A DNA stretch of 64,000 nucleotides, taken from the NCBI GenBank assembly GCA_018136815.1, contig CM030937.1, positions 5,880,526 to 5,944,525 of the forward strand, read 5' to 3'. Every line of letters begins with the position of its first letter. Position 1 is the stretch's first letter. Positions 49,348 through 61,474 of this stretch are shown here, in pieces. A model generated the notes under the pieces. The model made no database searches. It saw nothing but the letters and a program-made list of their open reading frames with translations, and was not told where the DNA came from. Both the position numbers and the translations under genes were made by a program. The DNA comes from Isochrysis galbana (lineage: Eukaryota > Haptophyta > Isochrysidales > Isochrysidaceae).

Positions 49348-51771
49348 ATGGAGCGCGCGCCGACCGCTCCTGATCCCCAGCCCTCTGCCGTCACGACGCC
49401 CCACAGGGGCCGCCCCAAGCCGCCGGAGCCGAAGCGCTCACAGGCCGCCCCCCTAACCGACAGCGACGTCGACATGATCCTGCCTCCCTCGCCTCCCCAC
49501 CAGGCTCAGAAGCAGGGAACAGGGAGAGCCCTGTTCCCTGCAGACCAGCAGAGCCAGTCTCTGGCTCTGCCGCCTGCCCCCACTGGCTTGCCAGTACAAC
49601 AAGGACTCCCCATGGTGGGTGGTAGCCTGGCTGCCACCCCCATGGTGGCAACTCCTACCAGCAGTGCACCCCTCGTGGGCGGGCACTTGACACAACAAAC
49701 AATTCCTGGGGCCTTTACGGCTTCCAACCCCTCAAACATCAATCCACAGAAATCCTACGCTGAGGCGGCCGGCCCCAAAGGGAAACTCCCTCAAGAAGCA
49801 AGACAAGCCCCACCTCAACAAGCCAAGCTCCACCCGCCGCCCTCGCGCAAGCGGGCGGACCCACAATCGGAGCCAATTCCGCCTCAACACAACACCACAC
49901 AATTTGCCTCACCCCCTCATGATGAGGAGGAAGAACCGGACGACACTCCATTCTTCATACAGCTAGCGCAGCTAGCTGATGACAAAAAGGACATCAAAAG
50001 CGAGGATGTGGCAACCTATATGAAGTACCTTCTCTCCTAGCTGGAGGGCTTGGATGCCACCCCGGATGGCATGGACAAAGGACGCAAAGGTCCTTGGATT
50101 TTCTACGTCGATGAGGACGCTCACGATCAATTCAAAGCCGCCTATGGCGACAAGCTCCAAACGGCCCTCTCAGGTGTCTCTCACGAATTTGCAGTTACGT
50201 ACGGCGCTCTAGCCGACTCGGCTCCGCGCAAGTCTAGCGCCATCCGGTCCTCGCTGAAGGAGGTGGCGACTTACATTGTATTTCGCATCTTCGACCCGGT
50301 TAAGGCCTACAAAACGAAAACTCGGCACCTAGCGAGCGCATTGGAACGCGAAGGTTTCCACGTACTAAGGGGAAACCAACAACGCGCCAAGACCACTGTG
50401 GAAGGGATCACGAAGGTTGAGTCGGGCAAACGCCCGATTTGGCACTTTTACGTCTACACGGACACATCCGCCTTGGGACACCGCTTCCCGCGCAATTTCC
50501 ACATAACTCTCGACGACGGAGAGAACTTCAATCTAGACTACGCGGTCCGTTCTTCGGTCGAATGCGTTACTCCGGAGGGAGAAATAGCCATCCACGGCAC
50601 CCCCGGGGGGTGCAAAGGATACGATAAGCCGTGGGCAATATCCTTCTTACGCAAAAACCAGGTCAGCTTTCGCCAATGTACTTGCGAACAGGACAAAGCG
50701 AAAGCGGATCAGCGCAAGCGCCAAAGGGACGCTAGCAACGTCATGGATTTCAGGGCCCTGATGGGGCTCGGAGCGGCGGCACCATGCCGCCGATTCATGG
50801 CGGGAGAATGCAAGAATAACCGCACGAAAGGACGGCAAATCGTCCAATGCTCATCCAGCCACGACATCCAACTAAGTTTATACTTGGTTGACCCATGGGG
50901 GGGCACGAGCCCCCCCCTCTCTCCACTCCTCCCCTGCCATGGGGGAGGAACCACCCATCCTCCTGGCACGCCTGATGGCTTGCCAGGAGGCCACTGCCCT
51001 GCTGACCCACTCCCTTCCCCACAGGCTCGCCCCATTCGCCCATCCTGGCCCCTCGTGACCAGCCCATTGCTCCAACCCCCCCTCCCCCCCTGGTCGACAG
51101 GCAGACAGGTGCAGATTGGGGGCCCCAGAGGCTCAGGAGCGCCAGCGAGGGAGAGGCAGGGGAGGCCAGGGCCCAGCCCCAGCCTCCTCTGCCCCCAGAG
51201 CTGGCCTCCAGGAGCCTCCAGGGGTCGCCAGGGGCAGCTGCAGGCCTGCCGCAGGCGCGCCATCGCGCGTGCCGCAGGAGAGGGGAGAGAGAGCGCGGAG
51301 AAGGGGGTGGGCGGAGCGAGAGCTCCGCTCACCGAAAAATAGGTAAGTCCCGCACCTGTTTACAGGATAAGTCGGGGCTGAGACCGCCGCCCACTCGGAG
51401 ACACAGGAGGAAGGGGGGGAATGATCACCGGGGGGGGGCGCGGGCCACCGGACCATATCTAAGCCCTTCACCCCTATCCCCCTAGTAGTGCACGGGGGGA
51501 GTCGCCTTATGGCGGGGGGAGAAGGGCCGGGGGAGTGGGGGTGTAGAAAGTTTCCCTACGTGAGTAGAAAGTAGAGGGTCCACGGCCGCGTGTGCGGTGA
51601 GACTATTAAAAGGTTTATTATATCCAGCCACGACATCCCCGGATGTTGGGCAAAGGACCCCGCTACGGGCAAGCAAATATGTATGGTCAAATGCAATCTG
51701 AAACCCAATAAGGCCTATCCAGGCTACTGTGTTAACGGAGCAAGCTGCCTATACCGCCACGGTGAATAGTA
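49348..51771 (+). pseudogene. LINE ORF1 (CCCH-like finger), interrupted by a stop and a 753-bp insertion
   Basis: The frame starts MERAPTAPDPQPS at 49348 and is Pro/Gln-rich for about 200 residues. An in-frame TAG at 50038-50040 breaks it, where the related copy at 10.4 kb has a GAA codon. It resumes with LEGLDATPDGMDKGRKGPW and a compact domain (FYVDEDAHDQFKAAYGD, HFYVYTDTS), then CRRFMAGEC and CSSSH. A 753-bp element interrupts it at 50869-51621. Beyond the insertion the finger is completed by PGCWAKD, ICMVKCN and YCVNGASCLYRHGE, ending about 51770. Likely the RNA-binding ORF1 protein of a non-LTR retrotransposon. Confidence 0.8.
50869..51621 (+). mobile_element. non-autonomous element with 16-bp target duplication (copy A)
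   Basis: 753 bp from CAACTAAGTTTATACTTGG to AAAAGGTTTATTAT, inserted in LINE ORF1. Flanking duplication ATCCAGCCACGACATC at 50853-50868 and 51622-51637. The first 22 bp fold into a 9-bp stem with a TTAT loop. Nearly identical to 62401-63182. Confidence 0.93.
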
Positions 51772-51778
51772 ATAGTCT

Positions 51779-52888
51779 TAAGATTGCGACATACAATTTG
51801 AATGGAGCGAAACACAAGCTAGCGTCTACTCTAGCACAAGCGAGGTTAGGAGGAATCCATATCCTTTATGCGCAAGAGTTGCATCACTACAGCGATGGTT
51901 GGCATCTAAGGGTGCGCAACTTGGCCCGATCCATGGGCTGGGACTGGTTGACTGGTTTCAATCTCCCGCGACGAGGGGAGACCCCGGATGCGGAGTGGCG
52001 GTAGCCATCAGAAAGGACAGAGACGACGTAGTAGTAGAATCTTGGTCGGTAGTTATCCCGGGGAGGCTGATGATAGTTAAAGCTAAAATCGGACATGAAA
52101 CAATAGCCTTCTCATCCATATATCTAAGCGCGCAACCTAATAAACGTAGAGACGAAATAAAAGTACTACACGCAGCGCCGGAGATACTCTCCCACACGAT
52201 CCTAGCGGGCGATTTTAACTGCGTAGAAAACGTCAATAGAGACACTCGATCCAGCGCGGGGGCGGCCCCCTATGCGAATTCGGGAGGCAGAGCCCTAGCG
52301 AGGGCGCTCGCCACGCATGGCCTCACGGACGTCCAACTGCTGGTCAACCCGGGCCTTAAAGACCAATACTCGAGATGCGGACATCAGACACACACTAGGA
52401 TAGACCGCGTATACGCGGCTGAATATTACTCCACGTGGAGGTGGTACAAGGCGTACATAGATCTTAAGCTTTTCACGGGCATGGCGGCATCCGATCACCA
52501 CCCAGTGGTCGCGACCTTCGCAATCGCCCCTCCCAGACGGGCGACGGAGATAGAAGCCAAGATACCGATGGAGGTGTTGGACGACCCGGAGGCCCGCGAG
52601 ATGATTCACCTCCTCTGGAGGCGCTTATACCCGGTCCCTCCGGAAGATGACTCAGGGGATAAGCTCATGACTTGGACGGAAACCAAACGGAAAGTATCCT
52701 CGGTTCTCCTGGCTAAGGCGGTGGAACTCCGCAGACAAAGATCGTTCGCTCAGGCGGAAATAGACGCTGTAGCGGATGCTAGAAAGACCCAGATGGCGGC
52801 AACCCCCGGAACAACCGGGCCGGGCGCCATAGATGCTCTTAACCGTAAAGTAGTGGATAAAAGACGTACATTCTCACCCTCCCCGTAA
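51779..52888 (+). pseudogene. LINE ORF2 N-terminal part: AP-type endonuclease
   Basis: Begins LKIATYNLNGAKHKL, the first strand of an exonuclease-endonuclease-phosphatase domain, with ILYAQELHHYSDGWHLR following. At about 51975-51995 the frame shifts by one base; the second frame continues GDPGCGVAVAIRKDRDDVVV, ILAGDFNCVEN (catalytic Asp/Asn), RIDRVYAA and ASDHHPVVATF (catalytic Asp-His). The motif order identifies an L1-clade-like endonuclease. The frame ends at 52888 and no reverse transcriptase follows, so the copy is 3'-truncated and dead. Confidence 0.85.
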
Positions 52889-53077
52889 CGGACGCATGCG
52901 TCGAGCTTGCGCTTGGGGAGCCACGATTCGTCAGAAAATCGGCCGCCATCCGCCATGTGTTCTGTGCCGACGTGGCGGAGGGCGACTTCGCCGGCGGCAA
53001 CGCGCTGGAGGAGCGTGTGGTATCGGCGCATGAAGTGGCGCGCGCGAGAAGGCCTCTTTTGACGGAACGCGACTTCA
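52889..53077. other. junction region, unassigned
   Basis: An open plus frame (VTDACVELALGEPRF and on) continues about 190 bp but no domain is recognised; the word CGACGGAACGCGAC-like end also occurs at 14587. Confidence 0.35.
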
Positions 53078-53330
53078 ATGGGGGCCTCGCGCCCCCCTCT
53101 CTCCATCGCAGACACCCCTAGGTGGCCATGCACAACCAACCTCAGCCCCTGCTTGCTGCATGGGGCTGAGCATCCAATAACACATCTGTCCAGACTCTCA
53201 GGGGGAGCGCGCCACGCGCCTGCCTCACGCATTCGCCTGCGCTCCTGCGCTTGTGCGCTGGGCCCCCGTCGTACTGACCCCACCACCATTCAAAAAAAAA
53301 CATCTGAAGATTCCGGGCAACGCGCCTACT
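53078..53330. repeat. dispersed GC-rich repeat, related to 20826-21031
   Basis: Shares GGGGGCCTCGCGCCCCCCTC, CTCCATCGC and the CAGCCCCTGC segment with 20826-21031. Confidence 0.7.
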
Positions 53331-53549
53331 AATCCTAGGTTACCCTGTCACTGACACGACACGGCCCTCACATCCCCTCTCGCCACCTCCTCCCTTTCCC
53401 CCCTTCACTCCTTTGTCTTTGTCTTCGATTTCCGGGGTCCAACTCTGGTGCACTACGCACTACCAAGAGCCTGGTTCGGAGTGCGGGTTTGGGGCAGGCC
53501 TGTTGAATACAATGCCACTCATTTGGAATTGCTGGGGAGGTTTCACTGA

Positions 53550-53810
53550 GTCTACTCCACCACCATTCATGAGCCACAGACCTCCAGAGCCGCCAAGAAG
53601 GCACCCAGGGCCGGCGAGGCGAGCGAGGAAGAGGCAGGAGGGGCCAGGGGCAAAGCGCAAAGCCCCAGCCCCCACTGCCACCTGAGCTGCCCCGGCTGGC
53701 CCACTAGGGGGACCCGAGGCACCCGAGCGGGGCCGAGGGACACCCAGAAACCAAAAAGAAGGGGGCCATGGCGCGCGCAGATGACGCAACGCGCCGCAGG
53801 AGAACGAAGA
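53550..53810. repeat. dispersed GC-rich repeat, related to 22685-22990
   Basis: Shares GAGGCAGG-GGGGCCAGGGGC, CCCCAGCCCCCACTGCC, CTGAGCTGCCC and CGCGCCGCA segments with 22685-22870. Confidence 0.6.
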
Positions 53811-55320
53811 GTATGACGAGAAAAGAGCGACAAAAAAACGACATGATTTGACCCAGAAAAAGGGTGTGTTTCTCACGCCCGTTTGCGATTGCGATATATG
53901 TATATGTGCAAGAAGCAGGAAGACACCCTGCGTACCCTGCGCACTGCGCAGCCGACAGACGCCGCAAAAGACGCAAAAGACAAAAGAGCAAATTGCGGCG
54001 ACAGATGAAGAACACGAAAACTCGAAGAGTGGGGGTCGAGACCCCCCGGGGGCACGGTAAGATCGTACGATACATTATGCAACAGATGTTTACGTTTGTT
54101 GCCACAGGCCACAGGAACAACCATCAACAGGTCTGCCCCGCTGCCCCGGCCCGCCCCTTGCCCCTTGCACTTGGCCCGACGTAGTTAGTGCTACCGTAGT
54201 GCACGCCCCCCCCCCCCCCCCCGATAGCCGATACCAAAGACAAAGGAATAAAGGGGGTCATGTAAAGGGTGTGAGTGTTCTGGGGTATAGGCGGTGGCGT
54301 GAGTCAGTACCGTGAGCCGTGAGTGCGTGGTCCTTTGTCTTTATACTTTATAGCTAGCGGTAGTAGCCTAAATCTTAATCTTAAGTCTTAACCCTAGTAG
54401 GTGCCTATAAACCGGAATTTAGGTGCCTACATTCGGGTGATGCAGGGGGCAGAGCAGTCATATTTTTGGCTGGGTTGCCTGCATATAGGCAGGATAGAAC
54501 CCCCTAAGCAGCATGACTTGAGTACAGAAGGTTACAATGCATTTTCAGAGCGGCGAAAACGGCGAAAATGTAAAAACAGCCAAAAACAGCCAAAAACCCC
54601 CGACTACTCTAGAAGACATCGGTGACACGCAAAAAAACAAGGAATGTGGTAATAAGCGCCCACTCCTGCACGACAGGCCAACAGGCCAAACATTTGAACT
54701 GGGGCCGCTTTGGTTTCGCCACAGCACACTGAGCATAGCCACACACTCCCTTTTGGGGGGACACACGGACGGCCTTCTTCTGCGGGCCACGGGACGGGAA
54801 CCGCCTTGCCGGCTCGCGCCTCGCGCCAACCTTTCGTGGCAACTACGTTCTCCCGCGCTTCTAAAACCAAGCACCATTGACGAATTTATGATTGGGAGAT
54901 CTACCCAAGCCTGGGAGGGGTCCCATTTCACATCAGGAGGCCCCCTAGGGCCCTCCTAGTGCCCTTAGGGGCTCCGAATATAGCCATATGTACTAAAAAC
55001 GTCCCGACCGTCCGCCTCGCGGACTAGGCACCTACTAGGGTTAAGACGGGAAGTCAAGAATCTTCAAATATTTCTTTCGCCCGGGTAAAACCGTAACTCG
55101 AGCAGGTGAAACTCCAACAGTGAAGCCCAAGTGGAACCCCTGCAAACAACTACTACATTACATCTGAGTAGTTCTAGTTTGTGGTTTGTGGTTGGTGCGA
55201 GAAGAGCTTCCCGTCTCGAGTTTTTGTTGTTGTGGAAAACAAAAATCAGGCTCGCTCGCTCTGGCCGGCCAGCGGGGCCCACCGTGTAGCAGCGTGGCCG
55301 CCCACCTTCTTTACGAGTAC
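53811..55320. other. no gene recognised
   Basis: Includes a poly(C) run at about 54205-54222 and repeated GGCGAAAACGGCGAAAATG / CAGCCAAAAA words at 54550-54600. An open frame at 54537-54959 has no recognisable domain. Confidence 0.4.
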
Positions 55321-55324
55321 TAAT

Positions 55325-55850
55325 CGTCACCAGAGAGAAGGTCGAGGAGAGGAGAGAGAAAGAGGGGGAGGGGGTGGAGGGAGAGGGAGAGAAAGGAAGA
55401 GCACGGCACAGGATCTAGAGGCACAAAGCACAGAATGTGGAGTATTGTAGTAGGGGGGGGGGGCAAAAGAAGAGAGGGAGAGAATGGGGGGTCGCAGGCA
55501 ACACTCTATGGAGGTAGAGGACGAGAGAGAGATTGAGGGAGAAAGTACAGACGGGCGAGGAGGAGGGGAGAGAGAGACGACGACGACGACGGAGGGGAGA
55601 GGCGGGAAAAAACTCCCCCTTTCCCTCTCACCCGAGAGAGAGAGAGCAGAAGAGAAGGCGGAGAGAGGAGAGGAGAGGGAAGGAGTTGACTGAGGGGGGG
55701 GGGGGGGGGGAGGAGCCCCTCAGCCTTCCCTTGTGGTTCCCTCCGGCCAGCGCGCGCCATCCGCCCCCCCCCACTCTCTCCCCCCCCCTTCCGCCCCCTC
55801 CTCCCCCCCCTTCCCCCACCCCTCTCTCTCCGCTCCTCTCCCCCGTCAGA
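55325..55850 (+). repeat. polypurine then polypyrimidine tract upstream of GH1 gene
   Basis: GA-rich DNA to about 55700, a G run near 55695-55712, then C-rich DNA ending CCCCGTCAG just before the start codon. The last bases resemble a 3' splice site, so an upstream exon is possible. Confidence 0.8.
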
Positions 55851-55860
55851 GGCCGTGGCA

Positions 55861-58599
55861 ATGCCGCGAGACGAGGCAGCAGCGGAGTTTGGTGATGCCG
55901 ACTTTTGGTTCGGCATTGCCACGGCGCCCGCCCATCAGGAGGACTCGCTCGATGATGTGTGGCTCGCCTTTGCGCAACAGGGCCACGTCCGCGCGTGGAA
56001 GAACACGCCGCGCGCGGAGGAACGCCTTCGTGCGTGGACAGAGCCGGAGACGGATATCCGGCTTGCCGCCGAAACAGGCGTTCAGGTCTACCGTCTAGGC
56101 GTCGACTGGGGCCGACTGGTCCCGGAGTGCTCACTCGACGCGACCGACTTTGACGCGTGCCGCATTCAAGACGAGGCGGCGCTGCGGCACTATGAGGAAA
56201 TCTTGACGATGGTGCACAAGTATGGGATGAAGGTGATGCTCACGCTTTTTCACCACTCTTTCCCCAAATGGGGCACCTGGCCCGAAGAGGCCGTCGCCGC
56301 GGCAGCCGAGGAGCGCGAGCGTGCGCACGGCGACTCATCCGACCCGCGCAACGCCGGCTCGGGGACCGGACTGATGTGGCAGCACCCCAACGCGATCGAG
56401 CTCTTCGTCACCTTCGCCCTCGATGTGGTGCGCCGGCTCGGCCACCTCGTCGACTTTTGGGTCGTCTTCAATGAGCCGGTCATCTTCACGGCCCTCTCGC
56501 ACTGCATGGGTATGTGGCCGCCCGGCCCTCTTATAAAGAGCGTCGCCGTGCAGGTCAATTGCTTGACCAACCCGGCGACCGGCTCGCTCAAGGCACAGAT
56601 GAACATGGTCAGTGCGCATCGCCGGCTCTATGGGCTCATCCGGCAGACCGAGCAGGAGCGGGGGTGGCCGCTCGCGCCCGTGGGTGTCGCGCACCTGCTT
56701 ATGGACACGCGCCCGTACGTGTCGTATGGGACTTTTCGCCAGCTCGACTCAGCGTCGGAGCTTTTCCTCAAGCTCTTTGCGCGGTACCTCTTCATCGACA
56801 TGCTGCGCGATGTGCTCGACTTCTGCGGCATCAATTACTACGGCGAGGAGATCATCCACGATGGCGGTCCTGCCACGTTGCCGCATGAGGTCGAGTACTC
56901 GAGCAACGGCCGCGGCATCTCGGCCACCGGCATGGTCAACGTGCTCTCGCAGTTTCACTCGCGCTATGCAGACGACGCCGAGGCAAGGTTCACGCGGCCA
57001 TTGGGCTACGGCTACATCATCACCGAGAACGGCATCGCTGATGCCTCCGACTTGCTGCGCCCCGCCTACATAACGGAGCATCTAATGGCCTTATCCTACG
57101 CGCGTTCGAAGTTGGGTGCGTCAGCGTGGGTGCCAGGGACACAGGGGCGCGCGCACATTCATGTGGTTGGCATGCAGTCGCGGCCGCCCACCGGCGCTAT
57201 GATTGCGGGGTGCCTCGTCTTGGGGATGGGTGCATTGCACAAGCTGCGACGGAAGCTCCGCGGATTATGTTTCACAGTTGGGTTTACATCCGCTCTGTCC
57301 CATGGCGCAGGCATCCCCGTGCGGGGGTATATTCACTGGACCATTACCGACAACTGGGAGTGGGCGGACGGCTATTGCCCCAAGTTCGGACTCGTCTCTG
57401 TCGACAGATCCGATCCGAGGATGCCGCGCACACCACGCCATTCGTACTTCTTGTACTCGGACATCATCCGTTCTCGAATGGTCACTTGGCAGCAGAAGGA
57501 GGATGCATGGACAATCGCGACCGAGGCCGCTGCCAACAACTTGACTCACGACGTCTGCCGCGTCGGCGTGCTCGCTCTGGACTCGCCGGTGCATGCCCGT
57601 ATCCTCGCAGGCACATCGGACCCGCGCGGCAACCTGATCGATTGGCGCTTCAACGCGTCGAAAATCCGTGTCGATTCCGAGGCGGCGCGCCGGGCGTCGA
57701 CGCTTCTGGTGCGCAGCAGTGTGCTGGTGGGCCTCCCGGCCACAGCCGCGAGCGAGCGCGCTTCCTTGCTGACAGTTGGGTTCTCCCCTTAGGTAGCGTC
57801 AATGGCCTTCTCCAAGGCGACCGGCATCGACCCTGTCGCCGACACGATGGAGACTATGGCTGCGCTTTCCAACAGCTGGGACCGTTTCATGGCCGAGCAC
57901 GAGTCTCGCATGGAGCGTTTCGAGACGCAACGGGCCTACTTTGACAGGTACACGCAGCTGGCGACGTCGGCAAATGGCACGAGCTTTATGCTCAACGCGA
58001 TCGGCCATTGGATGGGGATCTACGACTACCCGCCGAGCCCCCCCGTCCCACCAGCGCTCCCGCCCTCGCCACCACCCTCATTTCCGTCGCCGCCCTCGTA
58101 CCCGCCACCTCCCCCCTCGCCCTCGCCTCCTCCCGTGCAAATCGACTTTTGGCTAGCATCGCAGCTCGCTGTTGGCACGGCGACCGCCCTTGTGACGGGC
58201 ACCGCCGGGCCCGCGGTCGACTTGCTAACAGGGCATAGTGGAGAGAGCCGCATGGACCAAGCCGATTCTGATGATTATTATGGCAGTGAAGTGTACTCGT
58301 ACGAAAGCAGCCCCGTTACTCCGCCTCCTATGCCCCCGATTCCCCCATCCACTAGCATTCCAGCCCACGGCCAGGTTCTTGCGATTGGACCATCGTCTAT
58401 CCTTGTTTTTGCGCTATTACTCACCTTCCCGTCGGTAACTGCGATGTTGGCGTGGCGTATGTGGAGACAAAGAACGCGAGGGCGCGCTGTTCTACTGGGA
58501 AGCAACGGCGCAACGACCAAATCTACAATAGAGGATGATGGCGGCGTGGGCATTGGCAAGGAGCGCGACGTACAGTCAGGTTTGCACGAGATGCTATGA
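55861..58599 (+). CDS. SFR2: SFR2-like GH1 protein (galactolipid galactosyltransferase) with C-terminal Pro-rich linker and membrane anchor
   Basis: Proposed exons 55861-57115, 57311-57726 and 57793-58599 give 825 aa. The GH1 barrel has FWFGIATAPAHQEDSLDD at its start, YRLGVDWGRL, MLTLFHHSFPKWG, the acid/base in FNEP (E205), INYYGEE and the nucleophile in ITENG (E389). TITDNWEWADGY and the DWRF-containing tail resemble plant SENSITIVE TO FREEZING 2 more than ordinary beta-glucosidases. SFR2 transfers galactose between galactolipids at the chloroplast envelope. Both introns are multiples of three; the first (195 bp) has no stop, and the second (66 bp) ends in its own in-frame TAG. Residues about 637-671 are Pro/Ser-rich and 753-779 form a hydrophobic anchor followed by RQRTRGR. 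There is no N-terminal anchor in this model, unlike plant SFR2; an upstream exon remains possible. Confidence 0.85.
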
Positions 58600-59479
58600 C
58601 CATGGCGTCCCATTGTGCCTTTGAAGGAAAGCTACATGGGTTTGTGCCATTGTCGTCGTTGGATAGTGACGCATCGTTGTTTTGAATTGTGTGCCGGAGA
58701 CTTGTGTGCCGGAGACACGGGTGACGCGTGGCGGTATGAATACAAAATAAATAATGTTATGTCCTAGCCAACCGCACTAATTGGTCACTAACTAGTCGGA
58801 CACAACAAGTGCTACTGCAACTCTGCAACTTCAGGTTCGGGGTTTTTTTCGCATCGCCCTCCCCCTCTCATGGGATCCCGGGAGACTGCTATTTTCTCCC
58901 GGGCCCCCTGCTCTCCCCCCTCCTCCTCTCCCCCCCCTTCCACCCCCCCCCCCCCCTCCTCCCTCCCCCTCCCACCGACCCCCTCCTCCTTCTGCGGATG
59001 GGGTACGCAGCAACTCTACATGTCGTGGGGTGGTGCCCACGAGGCACAACCATCGCGGCTTGTGCGAGGCAGAGCGCCATCGCCATCGCCGATCGCATCG
59101 CCGTCCCGATATCGCAGAATTAGCAATCTCTCTACATTCACAAGCACGCACATCGCCCTTTTCACAAGGCCTCTGCCTCAAGAACAAAGGGGGGCGTCCG
59201 CAGTAATCTCTCCCACGGCATCCGGGGGGCGGGCGTGGATCAACAAAAAATGCACCATTCGCTGCCGCCTCCATCCGCACAAGTAAATCCCGGGCGTTCA
59301 TTTGAACGGCCCGGTCTGCCTCTTCCTCCACCCAGAGTCAGAGTGCGCTACCGCCCTAGCCGTTTGCGCCATCACTCTATTATAGCGAACAAGAGCGGAA
59401 TATATTGCTCGTTCGGGGAGCGGTCGCCCCCACGCCCCAGGCTCACTTTCGACTCAACCCTTGGATATCCTGGTGGCAA
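58600..59479. other. 3' flank and intergenic, no gene recognised
   Basis: Contains a C/T-rich tract at about 58855-58985. Nothing else seen. Confidence 0.45.
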
Positions 59480-59720
59480 GCAAGGACCCGTCGTCACAAT
59501 TGCGGCACGTACAACCTAAACGGCACCAAAGAGGCGGTACGCGGTACGTTAGCCGCGGTGCTATCCCACACAGCAAGACAGAAGACAGCAAGCGCGAAAG
59601 GCGAGGGTAGACATCTTGCTACTCGGAGAACTTCATGCATACGAGGATGGAACACACCTCCGGGCGCACAAGACGACCACCTTACTAGTACTAGGATGGC
59701 GGACCCCGAGCGATAAGGGC
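59480..59720 (+). pseudogene. LINE endonuclease N-terminal relic
   Basis: GTYNLNGTKEAV in one frame, then, after a frame change near 59590, LLLGELHAYEDGTHLRAHK in another. These parallel ATYNLNGAKHKL and ILYAQELHHYSDGWHLR of the 51.8-kb copy. Homology stops near 59720. Confidence 0.7.
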
Positions 59721-60365
59721 GGTGTCGTAGCAGGGACAGGGACAGGGTGACCTAGATCTAGTAGGTAGTAGGCGAGTAGCCCAGAATCTTTAGATGTTTT
59801 TTTTAGTGGAAAGGTTGGTGAGGTGTCATACCAACCTTCTCCTCGATGATTTGTTGTTGGATTGGGAGTCTCGTGTTTTGCCTCGGGAGTTGGAGCGATG
59901 GTTGTGGATGAGCCATGGATGAACCCGAGTCTGAAGAGTCGTATAACATTTACTACTTGCTATCATAACTTTATATTATTAGTATCACTAGTTTTAGTTT
60001 GACCTGCCACGGACCTATGTTGCGACCTGTTAACAGGTCCTCTTAATAGCAACAAGCCCCCGAAACCTATTGCCTATTGTCTCATTGTCCCATCCGGGCG
60101 GAGGGCGGGCCACAGACTATGCCATAGATAGTGCGACACCCCGTGGCTGCGAGCGCGGCGGGGGTAGCAAGAAGTTTTTTTGATACATCAAACATACTCA
60201 TACTGCTCTCATACATAGAGGATTGGCGGTGGTCGAAGGGGTTGGGGAAAGAGTGCATGTGCAAGCATGAACGTGTAATTTACCCACTTCAGTCCCAATT
60301 CAGCTGCGACGAGCGCAAAGAGCAGTGGTGCAAGTGGGGAGTAGCGTCGTACGCCAATCTGCAGC
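59721..60365. other. intergenic, no gene recognised
   Basis: AT-richer DNA; presumed 3' flank of RPF1 at the right. Confidence 0.5.
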
Positions 60366-61474
60366 TCACACATGAAAGCGCCGCCGACTTGTGTCGAGCT
60401 CAGGCTTGTGCTTCCATTCGTATTCACCATGCTGCGTGTCAAATGTTCCTAGCTGGAGAGACTTCAACCTTAACGTGAATCTTGGACCAAGCTCTTGCAG
60501 ACGAGCACTCACGGGGCCGCCTTCTTCCTTCTGCTCGAAAACGTAACGGTGGTGTCGGAAGAAGACGAAGTCGCGCTGATTGTGCATGGTAACGACTTGG
60601 CGTCCGCGGAATTGTGGGTCGTGTGGGAAGAGGCAGGCGAGCATTCGGCCTAGGCGGTGACCGAGGCGGGTGCTGAAGTTGTTCAAGATGAGCTCGGGCC
60701 GGTGGTGAGTGGCGTTGCCGTGATTGGAGATACGCTTAGGCAGGACGAGCGAAGTCACCTGTGCATAGGAAAATATGGACAGCGCGTGTGATTACACTAG
60801 GTTGAGAAGGCATGTGCCGTTGGGTCAAATTGGGTGATATGACGGCCAACCCTTGCCTGCAACGCATGCTACAGTGCAACTGCTATTTGAATTGTCCGCA
60901 CAGCTGGCACTCCGAGGACGCTCACCTTGAACCGTGCAGTGGGCCCATATGGTAGCTTCACCATCCACAAAGACTGGGGCTTCTTCGCCTTTTCGGTGAA
61001 AATGAGCAAGCTCGTGTAGCCGCGCTGGTTACACGCATCAATCATCTCCTTGAGCGGCACAGCTCCGCGCTTCCTGTATTCGCAGTTGGGGAGCATCGCC
61101 ACCACTTCGTCGAGGAAATCCATGAGCTTCTCAGAGGGGTACCGCCCGGTCGTCACGAGCGTCTTTGGCGGAAGCTGTCCGCCGAAGTGGGCGGAGAACT
61201 CATCAAACGAGTCCTCCGCTGCAATCTCCTCGTCGCCTGGCCGGACGAGAGTCTCGTCCGCCTCACGAGTGTTGTCGAGGGTCCTCTGGACAGGCTTGGG
61301 AGCATCGTCTCCGAGTGCAGCGGCCTCTTTCTGGCGCAGCGCCCTTGCCTTGCGCTGCGCGGCGCCACCCTCCTTCTTCAGCTTGTGATAGACTGCCTGC
61401 CGCTTGATCTTGTTGCGGATCTCCTTGCCTGCCCGCCCGTTGCGGCTTGCCCCGCCCAGCCGGCCCTTGGCCAT
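60366..61474 (-). CDS. RPF1: ribosome production factor 1 (Brix domain), two exons
   Basis: Minus-strand exons 61474-60926 and 60758-60366 join across a 167-bp GT-AG intron (phase 0) to 313 aa. The first exon starts [20 protein letters not shown], a basic leader with an internal coiled Lys/Arg stretch. It then has [34 protein letters not shown] and [10 protein letters not shown], the last at the splice junction. The second exon has [63 protein letters not shown] and ends DTSRRRFHV. This is the Brix-domain factor that acts in the nucleolus in 27S pre-rRNA processing and 60S assembly. Length lies between the yeast and animal proteins. Confidence 0.95.

Noticed and set aside
54537-54959. A 140-aa hypothetical protein
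   Set aside because: Repetitive start (GENGENVK, NSQK) and no recognisable domain; left unannotated.
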